The notes: generated by a model not told the origin, from the sequence alone. A stretch of 33,502 bases of DNA from Coemansia sp. RSA 1804 (GCA_027578815.1 JANBTH010000121.1:1-33502), one strand, 5' to 3'; positions 1-10,000 are shown, numbered from the stretch's first letter. Program-made: numbers and translations.

Positions 1-566
1 ACACATGTCCTGCTTTGCTTTTGAGAACATTGCATGCCATTGTTGAACACAATGCTTTTGATGGATCCGGCAGGGGTTCCGGCTCTGCGGGTTCTTTTTT
101 TTAAATCCACAACTCCAAAAGTTTTGACAAGGAGCTAGCTCTTTGAGACCACCGGTTGAAGCGAAGAAAGAAAGAAAGAAACCAAAAGTGAAAGCGAAAG
201 TAAAAAAATTGGCTATGATGATTTGCAAGCCCAAAAAAAAGCAGGTCAATTTGCGCCAATTGGTCAGGCTCTTTTTCTCAACACTGTGGGGAGGGACCAT
301 TATTCCTCCTTTCTTCACTGTGACACTGGTGATCCCACATGGAAAATAAAGAATCAACTGACTCGGGACCGTTTAAATTTGAGGCTTGAGAAGAAAGGAG
401 ACCGAATGACTATTTATAATATTGTGCTTGAACGTAGTTGAAGCGCAAAAGGGTTAATAGAAATTATCAACAGAAAAAGAGCAAGACGATTTGTAGAAAA
501 GGAATCATAAATGTTTTAAATGGAAGCACAAAAGGCAAAGAATTAAAAACCGTAGAGTCAACGCGT
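1..566. other. Left-edge intergenic region
   Basis: AT-rich sequence downstream of the minus-strand hypothetical gene. It contains short purine-rich stretches (for example 164-211) and a CCAATTGG site at about 256-263. Two overlapping short open frames lie at 143-441, but they have Lys-rich, low-complexity starts and no recognisable domain. I see no supportable gene here. Confidence 0.5.
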
Positions 567-2162
567 TCAACAAACATTAAACTCAAACTGCTGGCTAATG
601 TGTTTGCGCATAAAATCCTCAATGTATTTCCACACACCATCATTGCAATTCTGCCTGTCTGCTGCTGCCAAACTCATTGCACCAATTGTTTGTGGAAATA
701 AATCAGCATACGATTTGGCTTCTTTCTCCAGTGCTGACATGGAGACTCTGCGATCACTATCTCTTGTAAAAATAATTTTTGTTGCCGTCACAGAACATAC
801 TCTTGGCATGCGGGAAATTAGTGCCAGAAGGTTGGAGAATGCAATTGGCTTACGTATATTCAGAATATCAACATATAGACGGTTATTCAAAAGTGCAATT
901 TCTGCAAGGGTTAGCTGTAACCCAATGGTGCACTTTATCTCTTTCGCAATACGAGGGTTGCCTATCAGGCTGTTAATGACAGAGACATACTCCAAATCGC
1001 TTTTGCCAGTGTCCTTATACAATGAGAGTACACTTAGCAGCTCTCTGGTATTGACCCTTCTAAGTCTGAAATCCACACGAGGGATGCCATCAATTTCAAG
1101 CGTAGGCAGGCGCTTTGGGAGTTTTGAGTTTAATAGCATTGAAAACATCAGTGGACCAAGTGTAACCTTTAAGCTTGACAGGTTGGGTGCGTTGATTATA
1201 TATGGAATTGGCTTGGTTGGCCCAAAGTAGATGTACTTTCCTATGCTGTATTTAAACAAGAATTCACTATCTGTGTGGATCAGCAGGTCCTCAACATTGC
1301 GGAAATCAATATATCCTGGGTTTTTCTTGGACTCGAATGCCTTCCAGTTGAAGCCGTCTTTAATGCTATACAGGGATAAATGTCTTAGCATTTCTGAGCA
1401 TATCCTTAGAGACTTTATTGTGTGTGCGTTTTGATTAGCCAATGTCAGCGACATGAGCTGTTTTGAAAAGCGTTGGAGAGACTCAATATGACTGCCAAAG
1501 CAATAAATATGGTACAGACGCGGGGAAAGCAGTCTTATGACCTCTTTTTGGAACGCCATATCAACTCTTCCATCCACAGACGCGTTACATGTAATGGAAC
1601 GAACATTTGGAACAAGCCTGACAAACTCCTTAGCATAGGCATTTATACTGGCTATTTCCGACGCCTCCTTTTCCGCCGTTTTTGTTTCCTGCATTTCAGA
1701 TGAATAAACGTATAATAAAAGGCAGTTTACGTTCTTTAAGATAGACCTAATCTCGCCAAGATGTTCAAGCACATTGCATATATTCTGCGCTGGATTTGTA
1801 TTGAAGCTGATATCAACATATAAGGACTCCACGCCGGACTTACTAACGGGCGTGTCTGTATCCACATACAGTTGCATGGTAGCGGAATCCGGTGTGCTTG
1901 GTTCAATTTTTTCACCGGACGGAGATTCGCATTTGCTACTGACAGGCTCTCTGGGTGCGATATACTTTAATTGAGTAATACGCCCAGCATTCCAAATTTG
2001 GTCAAACGAGAGCTTTCTAAGGGCACGCAAGCTCAAGTCCGTATCCTTGTTGCGAGGGGTGGCATTTTTTTTGTATTTGCTGCAGGACAAAACGTACCCG
2101 ACAAATGGTTTTTCTTGAAACCCATGTTCTAATAGGCAAAAAAAAGCAATGTAATGTGGCAA
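567..2162 (-). CDS. Hypothetical protein, leucine-rich, 5' end unresolved
   Basis: The open frame ends at a TGA (567-569) and encodes about 530 residues. I recognise no named domain. Its Leu/Ile-rich segments, with spaced motifs such as LRHLSLYSI, NVEDLLIHTDSEFL and LSSLKVTLG, resemble degenerate leucine-rich repeats of F-box-type hypothetical families found in Kickxellales fungi (inference). No in-frame ATG occurs before 1877, yet the frame stays open and protein-like upstream to about 2090, so the true N-terminus probably lies in an upstream exon. A candidate donor GTATGTGT lies at 2249-2242 and candidate acceptors (TAG near 2130, CAG near 2082) follow, but no combination I tried gives an ATG-started frame. 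The gene may be mis-modelled, start further upstream, or be broken at its 5' end. It diverges from the RRP3 gene. Confidence 0.6.
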   Translation of the reverse strand: MPHYIAFFCLLEHGFQEKPFVGYVLSCSKYKKNATPRNKDTDLSLRALRKLSFDQIWNAGRITQLKYIAPREPVSSKCESPSGEKIEPSTPDSATMQLYVDTDTPVSKSGVESLYVDISFNTNPAQNICNVLEHLGEIRSILKNVNCLLLYVYSSEMQETKTAEKEASEIASINAYAKEFVRLVPNVRSITCNASVDGRVDMAFQKEVIRLLSPRLYHIYCFGSHIESLQRFSKQLMSLTLANQNAHTIKSLRICSEMLRHLSLYSIKDGFNWKAFESKKNPGYIDFRNVEDLLIHTDSEFLFKYSIGKYIYFGPTKPIPYIINAPNLSSLKVTLGPLMFSMLLNSKLPKRLPTLEIDGIPRVDFRLRRVNTRELLSVLSLYKDTGKSDLEYVSVINSLIGNPRIAKEIKCTIGLQLTLAEIALLNNRLYVDILNIRKPIAFSNLLALISRMPRVCSVTATKIIFTRDSDRRVSMSALEKEAKSYADLFPQTIGAMSLAAADRQNCNDGVWKYIEDFMRKHISQQFEFNVC

Positions 2163-2798
2163 CAGAAGAAAAATACCGCAGAAAAGTTAATAAAAAAGGA
2201 TTAACTAGAAAATTGAAAAAAAATAAAGCAATATTCCAAACACACATACCTTGTCGGGGGTTTCAATTTCCTGCACTATTGAGTATCTACAATCTTTAAT
2301 TCGCTTTACTTTTTAATTAAGCAGAATCGGAAACAGATGGCTAATATTTCGGGAAATGGGGGAGAAGTCTCCAGCTATCCTTTCTACAAAACAGCGCCAG
2401 AGCCAGCAATTTAATTAAATAGATAATAAATAAAGTGCGTGACTGCCACCGACCTGTGATGTGCAAATTAGGTTTCCAAGCCTACAGTGTTTTTTTTATA
2501 AAAAAAAGAAGCTTGTATTGTGTGTTGTGATCTAGGAAATATAGACCAATAGAATATGTGTTGATTGCAGATTATTTTATTAGGATTGTCGGCTTGATCC
2601 AGATTGCTTGATTATGTTCAATGAAAAAAAAGTGGCAGCCCCAAATTTATTGCCTTTTTCGTGTCTTGTCTCGTCTTGTCTTGTCTTGTCTTTCCACTTT
2701 TCGTTTTTACATTTCCCTCTCTCAACACTACTGGGAATTATTGCAAAACTTGTAAACATATTGATTTCTTTTATAACGGATAAAGAGCACCAGCGTAG
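2163..2798. promoter_or_regulatory. Divergent intergenic region with TTGTC repeats
   Basis: About 630 bp between the 5' side of the minus-strand hypothetical gene and the RRP3 start. Part of it may hold a missing first exon of the left gene. A tandem TTGTC/TCGTC array occupies 2662-2692, about 110 bp upstream of the RRP3 ATG, in a pyrimidine-rich stretch typical of fungal core promoters. A T7-ATA-A7 self-complementary tract sits near 2492-2508. No TATA box could be assigned confidently. Confidence 0.4.
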
Positions 2799-4172
2799 AT
2801 GAGTAGCAGCGACAGCAACGCAGACGCCAGCGATGGACAGGTGCCAGCAGCAGGAGGCGAGGGCAGCCAACCGGCCACATTTGCAGCCATTGGCGTGATG
2901 AAGCAGCTGTGCGAGGCGTGCGACAAGCTCGGGTTCAAGGCGGCCACGGAGATCCAAGCGAAATCGATTCCATGGGCGCTGGAGGGGCGGGACGTGATCG
3001 GGCTGGCGCAGACGGGGTCGGGCAAAACGGCAGCCTTCGCGCTCCCGATTCTACAGGCGCTGTGGGAGAACCCGACGCCGCTGTTTGCGTGCGTGATGGC
3101 GCCGACCCGCGAGCTGGCGTACCAGATCGCGGAGACGTTCGAGGCCCTCGGGTCGGCAATCGGCGCGCGGTGCGCGGTGATCGTGGGCGGAATGGACATG
3201 ATCTCGCAGCAGATTGCGCTATCCAAGCGGCCGCACATCGTGGTGTGCACGCCGGGGCGGCTGCAGGACCATCTGGAGAACACAAAGGGGTTCTCGCTGC
3301 GCACCCTAAAGTACCTGGTGATGGATGAGGCCGACAGACTCCTGGACATGGATTTCGGCCCCAAGATCGACCAGATCCTCAAGGCCATTCCGCGCGACCG
3401 CAACACGTTCCTGTTCTCGGCCACCATGACCACCAAGGTTGCCAAGCTGCAGCGCGCCTCGCTCTCCAACCCGGTGAAGGTCGAGGTGTCGACCAAGTAC
3501 TCGACGGTGGAGAAACTCCTGCAGTACTACATGTTCTTCCCATTCAAGCACAAGGACTGCTACCTGGTGTGGCTGCTGAACGAGACGGCCGGCCAGTCGG
3601 CCATTGTGTTTGCGCGCACGTGCAACGAGGTGCTGCGGATGGCGCTCCTGCTGCGCGGACTCGGCATCGAGGCGATTCCGCTGCACGGGCAGCTCAGCAT
3701 GGACAAGCGGATGGGCGCGCTCAACAAGTTCAAGTCCGGGGCACGCAGGGTGCTGGTTGCGACGGATGTGGCGTCGCGTGGGCTGGATATCCCGGCCGTC
3801 GACCTTGTGGTCAACTACGACATCCCGACGTTCTCCAAGGACTACATCCACCGCGTCGGGCGCACGGCGCGCGCCGGCCGCTCGGGGCGGGCGGTCTCGT
3901 TTGTCACGCAGTACGACATCGAGCTGCTGCAGAGGATCGAGCAGGTCATTGGCAAGAAGCTCGACATCTTCCCCAGCGAGATGGACGAGGTGCTGGTGAT
4001 CCAGGAGAGGGTCGGCGAGGCCCAGCGTATGGCGGCCATCGAGCTGAAGGAGATCCAGGCCAAGCGCGGCGCAAAGGGCAAGAAGCGGTCCAGGGCCGAT
4101 CCCGAGGACAACCAGATCTCGCTGAGCGAGGCGAAGAAGATCAGCAGAGGCGGAAAGAAGCACCGCCGGTAG
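2799..4172 (+). CDS. RRP3: DEAD-box ATP-dependent RNA helicase Rrp3/DDX47
   Basis: 457-residue DEAD-box helicase. Motifs in order: Q-motif region with Gln53 (TEIQAKSIP, 50-58), Walker A AQTGSGKT (70-77), Ia APTRELA (101-107), TPGRL (151-155), DEAD (176-179), SAT (207-209), ARGLD-type SRGLD (326-330) and HRVGRTAR (351-358). The phrases IGLAQTGSGKTAAFALPIL, LENTKGFSLR and DFGPKIDQILKAIP are typical of the Rrp3/DDX47 branch rather than Dbp8 or Dbp10. In yeast the family acts in the nucleolus in early 18S pre-rRNA cleavage (established knowledge). The Lys/Arg-rich C-terminus ending KKHRR fits a nucleolar protein. No intron is needed. The first ATG follows a pyrimidine-rich leader and gives a length close to the family's usual 450-500 residues. 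A short acidic/Ser-rich N-terminus precedes the Q motif. Confidence 0.95.
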   Translation: MSSSDSNADASDGQVPAAGGEGSQPATFAAIGVMKQLCEACDKLGFKAATEIQAKSIPWALEGRDVIGLAQTGSGKTAAFALPILQALWENPTPLFACVMAPTRELAYQIAETFEALGSAIGARCAVIVGGMDMISQQIALSKRPHIVVCTPGRLQDHLENTKGFSLRTLKYLVMDEADRLLDMDFGPKIDQILKAIPRDRNTFLFSATMTTKVAKLQRASLSNPVKVEVSTKYSTVEKLLQYYMFFPFKHKDCYLVWLLNETAGQSAIVFARTCNEVLRMALLLRGLGIEAIPLHGQLSMDKRMGALNKFKSGARRVLVATDVASRGLDIPAVDLVVNYDIPTFSKDYIHRVGRTARAGRSGRAVSFVTQYDIELLQRIEQVIGKKLDIFPSEMDEVLVIQERVGEAQRMAAIELKEIQAKRGAKGKKRSRADPEDNQISLSEAKKISRGGKKHRR

Positions 4173-4505
4173 AAGGATAGATGCTAATCGTCGTAGCAAA
4201 CGAGGACTGCATGCTATAGATGTGCCGAAGAAGCTGGGGAGGGGGGGAGTTTTCACTGTTGTTATATTATATCAAACTCTTTCTTTCTGGAGGAATAGCA
4301 GTTTTGTTTCACAGAGTCTATTGCCATTATCTTTTCTATTTCATCTGGAACATATTCCCTTGAAAAAACTCCATTTTCCATAACACTCCAAGTAAGAAGC
4401 GTTAGTCTTGCATGGAGAGAGAAAAACACGCGAGGACCAAGACACATTAATGCTGAATGTTGGTGTTGTTATCGTTATTGTGTGTAGCTGATATTCGCAT
4501 TCCCG
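4173..4505. other. RRP3 to AlkB-gene intergenic spacer
   Basis: 333 bp, AT-rich, with a G-rich run at 4236-4248. It presumably holds the RRP3 3' UTR and the promoter of the next plus-strand gene. No coding or RNA feature is evident. Confidence 0.4.
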
Positions 4506-5378
4506 ATGGATACAGTACGGGGAAACGGAGACGACGCCGGCGGAAATGAGCAGCGCGGCGAGCTGTTCCACGAGCTGTTTGGCGATACGAGCGAGGCCAG
4601 CAGCGTCTATGACGAGCATGGCGGGATGGGCAGTGACGGGGAGGAGGGGGAGGAGGAGGAAGAGGAGGAGGAGGACGGAGACAGCGAGCAGACGGCGTTG
4701 GAAAGCCTGATGGCGGAGATTGGGCGGACGCAGCCGGATGAGCTGGCACCGGGTGGCGGTGTTATGATCGAGCGCCCGGTGCCAGGACTCGCGGTGTACC
4801 GCAGCATGCTGGGCCCACGACTAAGCAGGCTGTTCTTCGAGTGGCTCAGCGCCAAGTACTTTCGCACAACACCGGTTGCGGGGATCCAGGGCTCTGGGGG
4901 AGAGCCGGATGGGCCGCGGATAAACCAGGGGATGCATTTCGGCGCACTCTCCGATTGCCTGACGCCCCTTGGGTTTCTCGCAGCATTGGCGGCGGCAAGA
5001 GGAGGATGCCTTCATGGCGGCCAGGTGTTCGACCAGGCAATAATCAATCTGTACGACCCGGGCGAGGGAATCGGCGACCACATCGATCTCCTGCGGTTCG
5101 GCGACGGGGTTGTTGGATTCAGCTTTGGCGGATCGGCCACGATGCGGATGCGCGAGCTGCACAGTGCCGAGGACATTGCGCGCGCATCGCGGTACGCGCA
5201 CGAAGAAGGAGAAGAAGACTGTGTGTCCCATGTTGCGGTGGGCCTGGATGCGGGCGACGTCTACGCGATGGCCGGAGACGCCCGGTACCGCTGGACGCAT
5301 GGCTTTCCCGCCACAATCGGCGGACGCAGCAACGTGCAGAGCCGCCGCATCTCGGTTACGCTGCGAAGGCTCCTCTAG
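4506..5378 (+). CDS. AlkB-like Fe(II)/2-oxoglutarate dioxygenase
   Basis: 290-residue single-exon protein. The C-terminal half is an AlkB-fold double-stranded beta-helix. The Fe(II) ligands are the HxD pair His192/Asp194 (in GDHIDLL) and His265 (in RWTHGFP). Arg281 and Arg287 (RISVTLR) give the R-x5-R spacing that in AlkB binds 2-oxoglutarate and shapes the substrate pocket. QAIINLYDPGEGIGDHID matches the usual N-x-Y-x-x-G-x-x-I-x-x-H-x-D signature of AlkB homologues. The enzyme class oxidatively demethylates nucleic acids or proteins; the substrate cannot be told from sequence. The N-terminus (residues 40-60) is a Glu/Asp-rich low-complexity tail. The sub-family (ALKBH6-, 7- or 8-like) is unresolved, and there is no RRM or methyltransferase domain, so it is not a full-length ALKBH8. 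All catalytic residues are present, so it should be active. Confidence 0.88.
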   Translation: MDTVRGNGDDAGGNEQRGELFHELFGDTSEASSVYDEHGGMGSDGEEGEEEEEEEEDGDSEQTALESLMAEIGRTQPDELAPGGGVMIERPVPGLAVYRSMLGPRLSRLFFEWLSAKYFRTTPVAGIQGSGGEPDGPRINQGMHFGALSDCLTPLGFLAALAAARGGCLHGGQVFDQAIINLYDPGEGIGDHIDLLRFGDGVVGFSFGGSATMRMRELHSAEDIARASRYAHEEGEEDCVSHVAVGLDAGDVYAMAGDARYRWTHGFPATIGGRSNVQSRRISVTLRRLL

Positions 5379-5752
5379 GCCTTTGCCTCGCTCTTTTCTG
5401 CCTGGGAAGAGGTAGGTAAGGCGGTGGCTTGATCAAATGAGAGCGTTAGCAGAAAAAAAAGGAAAGAGAAGCCTTTCCCCCCACCCCATCAAAAAAAATT
5501 GATGGCGATTTTTGGCGGAGACTTTACGGTCCACATTCACTTCATATTTTGCGCGAAGAAAGAGCAAGGTTGGTTGGTGGAGTGGAGTCTCCTCCGACTT
5601 GGTGTTTCGCCTTTTCTTCCTTCTTTCTCTCTGCTGCTGCTGCTGCTGCTGCTTCTGTTTTTACTTTCATATTGCACTACATTGCTTGCTCTTTATTTCT
5701 CAGACAAGAAAGAAAAGCACGGCTACTACTATTACCAACCACCCGCGCCACT
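5379..5752. promoter_or_regulatory. QNG1 upstream region with CTG repeat
   Basis: 374 bp between the AlkB-like gene and QNG1. It contains a pyrimidine-rich stretch with a short (CTG)n microsatellite at about 5632-5653, then an AC-rich leader just before the QNG1 ATG. The frame of QNG1 is open upstream through this repeat, but the upstream part translates to low-complexity Ala and hydrophobic residues and is unlike the family, so I treat it as leader. Confidence 0.4.
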
Positions 5753-6937
5753 ATGCCGATCGCACAGACCACGCACGCAGCAGAGCACCCGACCAAGACG
5801 ACGCCCAGCGAGCGGGTGCTGGAGTCGGCAGAGTACATAAGCAGGTGCAGCAGGGACGTGCATGTACCGGATGCCGGGGTCAGACAGGCGGCGCAGGAGA
5901 TAATGCGGCGCATGCAGCGCACGGGGTACTCGACAGCCGACTGGAGGCGGCACGCGCTGAATCCGTCGGTGGCGGACGCGGAGGCGCTCGAGTGGATCTT
6001 CGTGGTGGATGCGCTGAACTTTTCGTTCTGGTCGGCCAACACGCTGCAGCCAGCAGCAGCGAGTGATAACAACGAGGAGGATGACGCCGCAAGGAGCAGC
6101 AGGCAGCGGTACACGGTGACGCTGGACGGAACGGCGTACAGCGGGTACTGGACGCTCTGCGCAGCAGTGAACCGCGCGCTGCGCGAGGGAACGGCGATGA
6201 CGGACTCTGCGTTCTACTCGCGGATAACAGAAGCGGAGGCCGCACACGTGTTCCGCACAGACGACGCGGCCACGCAGGAGGCGATTCCGCTGCTCGGGGA
6301 GCGGGTGCGGGTGCTCCGCGAGGTGGGCGGCGTGCTGCGGGAGAAGTACGGCGGGAAGTTCGCCAACCTCGTCGGGCAGTGCGCCGGGTCCGCGCAGCGG
6401 CTGGTGGAGCTGGTGGTCCGCGACTTCCCGTGCTTCCGCGACGAGCACTGGTTTGCAGGCCGTCCCGTGCAGCTGTACAAGCGCGCGCAGATCCTGGTGG
6501 CCGACGTGTGGGCGTGCTTCGAGGGCGCCGGGCTCGGCCGGTTTGACGACATCGACGCGATCACCATGTTTGCGGACTACCGCGTCCCGCAGGCGCTGTG
6601 CCGGTTTGGCGCGCTGCAGTACTCGGACCGGCTGCTGGGCTTTCTGCGCGCGTCCGAGCGGAGAGTGCGTGCCGCTGGCAGCGAACAGGATAGCCACCAG
6701 CTGACGAAGGCGTGTCCGCCGGCGCGGCCCGGGCTGCTCCCGTCGGGCCACGCGTGGGAGGTGGAGATCCGCGGCAACAGCGTGTGGGCCGTCGAGCTGA
6801 TCCGGCGGCGCATCGCCGAGTGCGGCGTCGGCGTCAACGCAGTGCTCATCGACTTCTACCTGTGGGACTACGCAAAGGACCACCCGGAGGAGATGCAGAC
6901 CATCCCGATCCACCTGACGCGCAGCGTGTTCTACTAG
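5753..6937 (+). CDS. QNG1: Queuosine 5'-phosphate N-glycosylase/hydrolase (queuosine salvage, DUF2419)
   Basis: 394-residue member of the queuosine salvage family (DUF2419; human C9orf64/QNG1). Family blocks are all visible: ALNFSFW (88-94), YSGYWTLCAAVNRAL (129-143), LYKRAQILVADVW (241-253), ITMFADYRVPQ (270-280), WEVEIRGNSVWAVELIR (335-351), IDFYLWDYAKDH (366-377) and a C-terminal HLTRSVFY. The family hydrolyses queuosine 5'-monophosphate to release the queuine base, which eukaryotic tRNA-guanine transglycosylase puts back at tRNA position 34 (established knowledge). The Asp-Tyr of the FADYRVPQ block lies in the active site. An acidic insert (about 104-118) is absent from most relatives. 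I chose the ATG at 5753 because family similarity begins soon after it and upstream sequence is repeat-derived. Presence implies the organism recycles queuine, unlike S. cerevisiae. Confidence 0.95.
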   Translation: MPIAQTTHAAEHPTKTTPSERVLESAEYISRCSRDVHVPDAGVRQAAQEIMRRMQRTGYSTADWRRHALNPSVADAEALEWIFVVDALNFSFWSANTLQPAAASDNNEEDDAARSSRQRYTVTLDGTAYSGYWTLCAAVNRALREGTAMTDSAFYSRITEAEAAHVFRTDDAATQEAIPLLGERVRVLREVGGVLREKYGGKFANLVGQCAGSAQRLVELVVRDFPCFRDEHWFAGRPVQLYKRAQILVADVWACFEGAGLGRFDDIDAITMFADYRVPQALCRFGALQYSDRLLGFLRASERRVRAAGSEQDSHQLTKACPPARPGLLPSGHAWEVEIRGNSVWAVELIRRRIAECGVGVNAVLIDFYLWDYAKDHPEEMQTIPIHLTRSVFY

Positions 6938-6992
6938 AAATAGAGGCCAGAGCGCCAGCTCCATAGCCACCTTGCACATCACCGCTTGCATT

Positions 6993-6995
6993 AAT

Positions 6996-6998
<3 letters not shown>
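6993..6998 (+). terminator. Candidate poly(A) signal of QNG1 (AATAAA)
   Basis: AATAAA 55 nt after the QNG1 stop codon, in the short convergent gap before SPT5. Position and sequence fit a cleavage/polyadenylation signal; no transcript evidence is available. Confidence 0.4.

Positions 6999-7000
<2 letters not shown>

Positions 7001-7031
<31 letters not shown>
7001..7031. repeat. (GA)n microsatellite between convergent genes
   Basis: A run of about 15 GA units lies in the 116-bp gap between the QNG1 and SPT5 stop codons, following AATAAAAA. It probably lies in overlapping 3' UTRs. Confidence 0.9.
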
Positions 7032-7035
<4 letters not shown>

Positions 7036-7053
7036 AAATAAGCAGGCTGTTGG

Positions 7054-10000
7054 CTAGTACTTGCCGCCGCCGTAGACGGCCAGGTTGCGCAGGGGCTCGG
7101 AGTGCCAGGCAGCGTCGCCGTCGGGCTGGAAGAAGGCCTCGGCGCCGTCCTTGCCAACCATGGTGCCCAGCGCGCCCCTGCGCGCGCCGCGGATGACGAT
7201 GACGCGGTCGCGCTTCTCGGCGCGCACGGGCCGCGGGTCAAGCCGGGCGACGGAGGCGCGGTCGATGACCTGCGTGGCGGCGCTCGCCTCGAGCTGCACG
7301 ATGGCCTGCTGCCGCTCGCGCGCAACCTCGCGGATGGTGCCGCGCTGGCCCGACGCCAGGACAACCATGGCGCGCGGCACCGCCCACGCAAAGAACCCGC
7401 CGCCGCCGCCGCCAGGATTGTTGTCGGCTGCTGCCGGAGTCGCAGCAGCCGATGATGATGACGACGACGATGTGTCGGGCGCCCCCCACGCGCCAGGCGT
7501 CTGCGGCAGCGAGGGCCCGCCGGGCGTCTGCGGCAGACCGCCGGGCGTGGCGGGGCCTGGCGTGGCGCCCCAGCCGCCGGCACTCGCGGCGGATGCGGCA
7601 GCGGCGGGAGCGCGCCATCCGTCGGCGCCTCCGCCGGGCGCTGCGGAACCGGCGTCCCATCCGCCACCGGCGGCGGCGGCGGATCCGGTGTCCCAGCCGC
7701 CGGTGGAGCCGGCGCCGGCAGACGCCGATGCGGCCGCGCTGGGCGCCGCGTCCCACGCCCCGAACGGCGCAGGCGACGCAGCAGCAGCAGCAGCAGCAGC
7801 AGCGCTGGGCGTCGAGCGCGCGTCGCCGTACGCGTATCCGCGCGCCGACGGCATCGGCGACGGCGCGCCCCAGGCAGACCCTCCGGCACCCGAACCGCCG
7901 TATCCGCCGGCAGCAGCGCCCGCCATGTGGCCACTGCTGCCTCCTCCGCCAGCACCCGGCATGCCGTACTCGGCGGCGGCCACAACCTCGCCCGACGGCA
8001 TGCGCACGTTCAGCTTGTCCTTCTCGATGCTGACGACGCGCGAGTTGGTCTGCAGCTCCACGCGCACCACGCCGCCGGCCACCTCCTTCGCCAGCCCCAT
8101 GTACCCCTTGTACGGCCCGCGGCACGCAATCACCGTGCGCCCAACAAGCGGGTCGCGCCGGCCGCCACGCAGCACGCCCACGCGCCCGGCACCGCCACCA
8201 CGGCCACGGCCATTCTGGCTGCCGCCAGCACCGGCGCTGGCGCTGGTGCGCAGCCTGCGCGTCGCGTACGGATCCAGCACGCTGTGCTGGCGCGCACTCA
8301 GCGACTCGATCTGGCGCGTGCGGCACGCAAACACGCTGCTGGCCGCCGCCTGGTCGCGCGGCTGCACGTACGTGACGAAGCGGGTGACCTGCAGCACAGC
8401 GCCCTGGCGCCGGGCGCCGCCGACCTCGCGCACGGAGTCGCCGCGCCGGACGGTGTTGCCGGCGGCATCGACTCCGGACCGCTCGAACCGCGACCCGGCG
8501 GGGCGCACGGCTGCCGGCGTCACGGTGCGCACGCTGTTGTGGTCGTCGAGGACGGTCAGGCTGTCGCGGCCGGCCTTCAGCACAACGCCCATCTGCTTGC
8601 CCTCGAGGTGCACCAGGTCGTGGATGTCGAGCCCGACGAGGGCGCCGGCGCCCGGCGCTGCGGCGGCAGCCGTGCCGACGTCGCTGGTGATGCGCAGGTC
8701 CTTCGTCAGCGCGCGCACCTCGCTGCGCTCGACGTCCGTCTGCAGCGTCACCACGGCGTCTGCCACGTCCAGAACCATGCCGGTTGCGCCGCGATGCCGC
8801 CCGCTCAGCACCCTGACGTGGTCGCCCAGCGCGAAGCGCTTGCGCAGGTGGCGGGCCGGGAAGCTCATGGCTCCTCCTCCTCCGCTGCTGCTGCTGCCTC
8901 GCGCCAGCGCGCCCAGGTCGGGCACCACGCGCACCACGCTGTTGTTCTCGACGCTGCGCACGACGCCCGCCACGCCCGCCAGGTCGCCCTCCACCACCTC
9001 CACGCGCTCGCCGGGCACCAGGTCGCCGCCGCTGAGCCCGTTGGCCTCCTCGATGCCGTCGGCCGCCGCGCCCGACAGCGCCGCCGCCGCCGCCTGGCTG
9101 GCCAGCGCCGCAATGGCCGCCTGCTCGTCGCCGTCGTCGCCGGCCTCGCCGGCCGCGAACTTGGCGATCTCCTCCAGCGTCGCGCCCACCGCCTCCGTCT
9201 GCAGCGACGCCGCGCGGATGTCGCGGTGCAGGTACCCGCCGACGAAGCGGTCGCCCTTCCACAGGATCTCGTTCTGGCGCGACGTCAGCGTGCGCGCGTC
9301 GGCGCGCTGCGCCTCCTCCACGCTGAACAGCCGCTGCGGCGGCCGCAGCGCGCCCCTGCCGCCCACGCTGCGGCCCTCGCCGCCGTAGTCCAGCCGCGGC
9401 AGCATCCGCACCTCCACCGTGTCCGCCGCCTCCAGCACCGACACGACTTGCGCCAGGTCGCCGGCGTAGTTGCCGCGCTTCACGCGCACCCAGGCGCCCG
9501 GGTTGATCCTGGCCACGCGCGCCTTCACCTTCACCACGTCCACCATGTCGCCGATGGGCACGAGCATCAGCTTGTGCGAGTACACGCCGGGGATCCCGTC
9601 CAGCGCCGCCTGCACGTCCGCCTGGCTGCGCGCCTCCACGTACAGGTAGCCGGGCAGCCCGTCGCGGCAGAAGACGGAGAAGACGTTCTTGAACCGCGGC
9701 GAGCTGCTGCGCACCCCCCCGCCGCGCTGGCTCTCCAGCACGCGCCGCGCCGCCGCCAGCGCCGCGTCGCGCTCCTTCCCGTGCGCACACCGCGCCATCC
9801 ACAGGTGCGGGTCGTCGATGCCCGGGATGATCAGCCGCTGCGGCACCCAGTCGGCGTCCGCGCCGGCCTGCGCGCCAGCCGCCGCCCCGCGCCCCGCGCT
9901 CGACGCTGCCGCGTATCCGCTGTACCGCTCGCGCAGCTGCGCCTCGATCGCGTCGGCGTCCAGCGTGGCCTCGTCGTGGAACACCGGGGGTCGCATGGCG

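Noticed and set aside
143..441. Two overlapping short plus-strand frames
   Set aside because: Low-complexity Lys-rich starts, no domain, no splice or start context.
3306..4256. 316-codon minus-strand frame opposite RRP3
   Set aside because: Mirror of a strongly conserved helicase frame; Leu/Asp/His-rich shadow.
5549..5752. N-terminal extension of QNG1 to an upstream ATG
   Set aside because: The extension is encoded by the CTG repeat and pyrimidine-rich leader and is unlike the family; the ATG at 5753 is preferred.
5732..6991. 419-codon minus-strand frame opposite QNG1
   Set aside because: Shadow of QNG1, which has every DUF2419 block; the antisense translation is compositionally odd.
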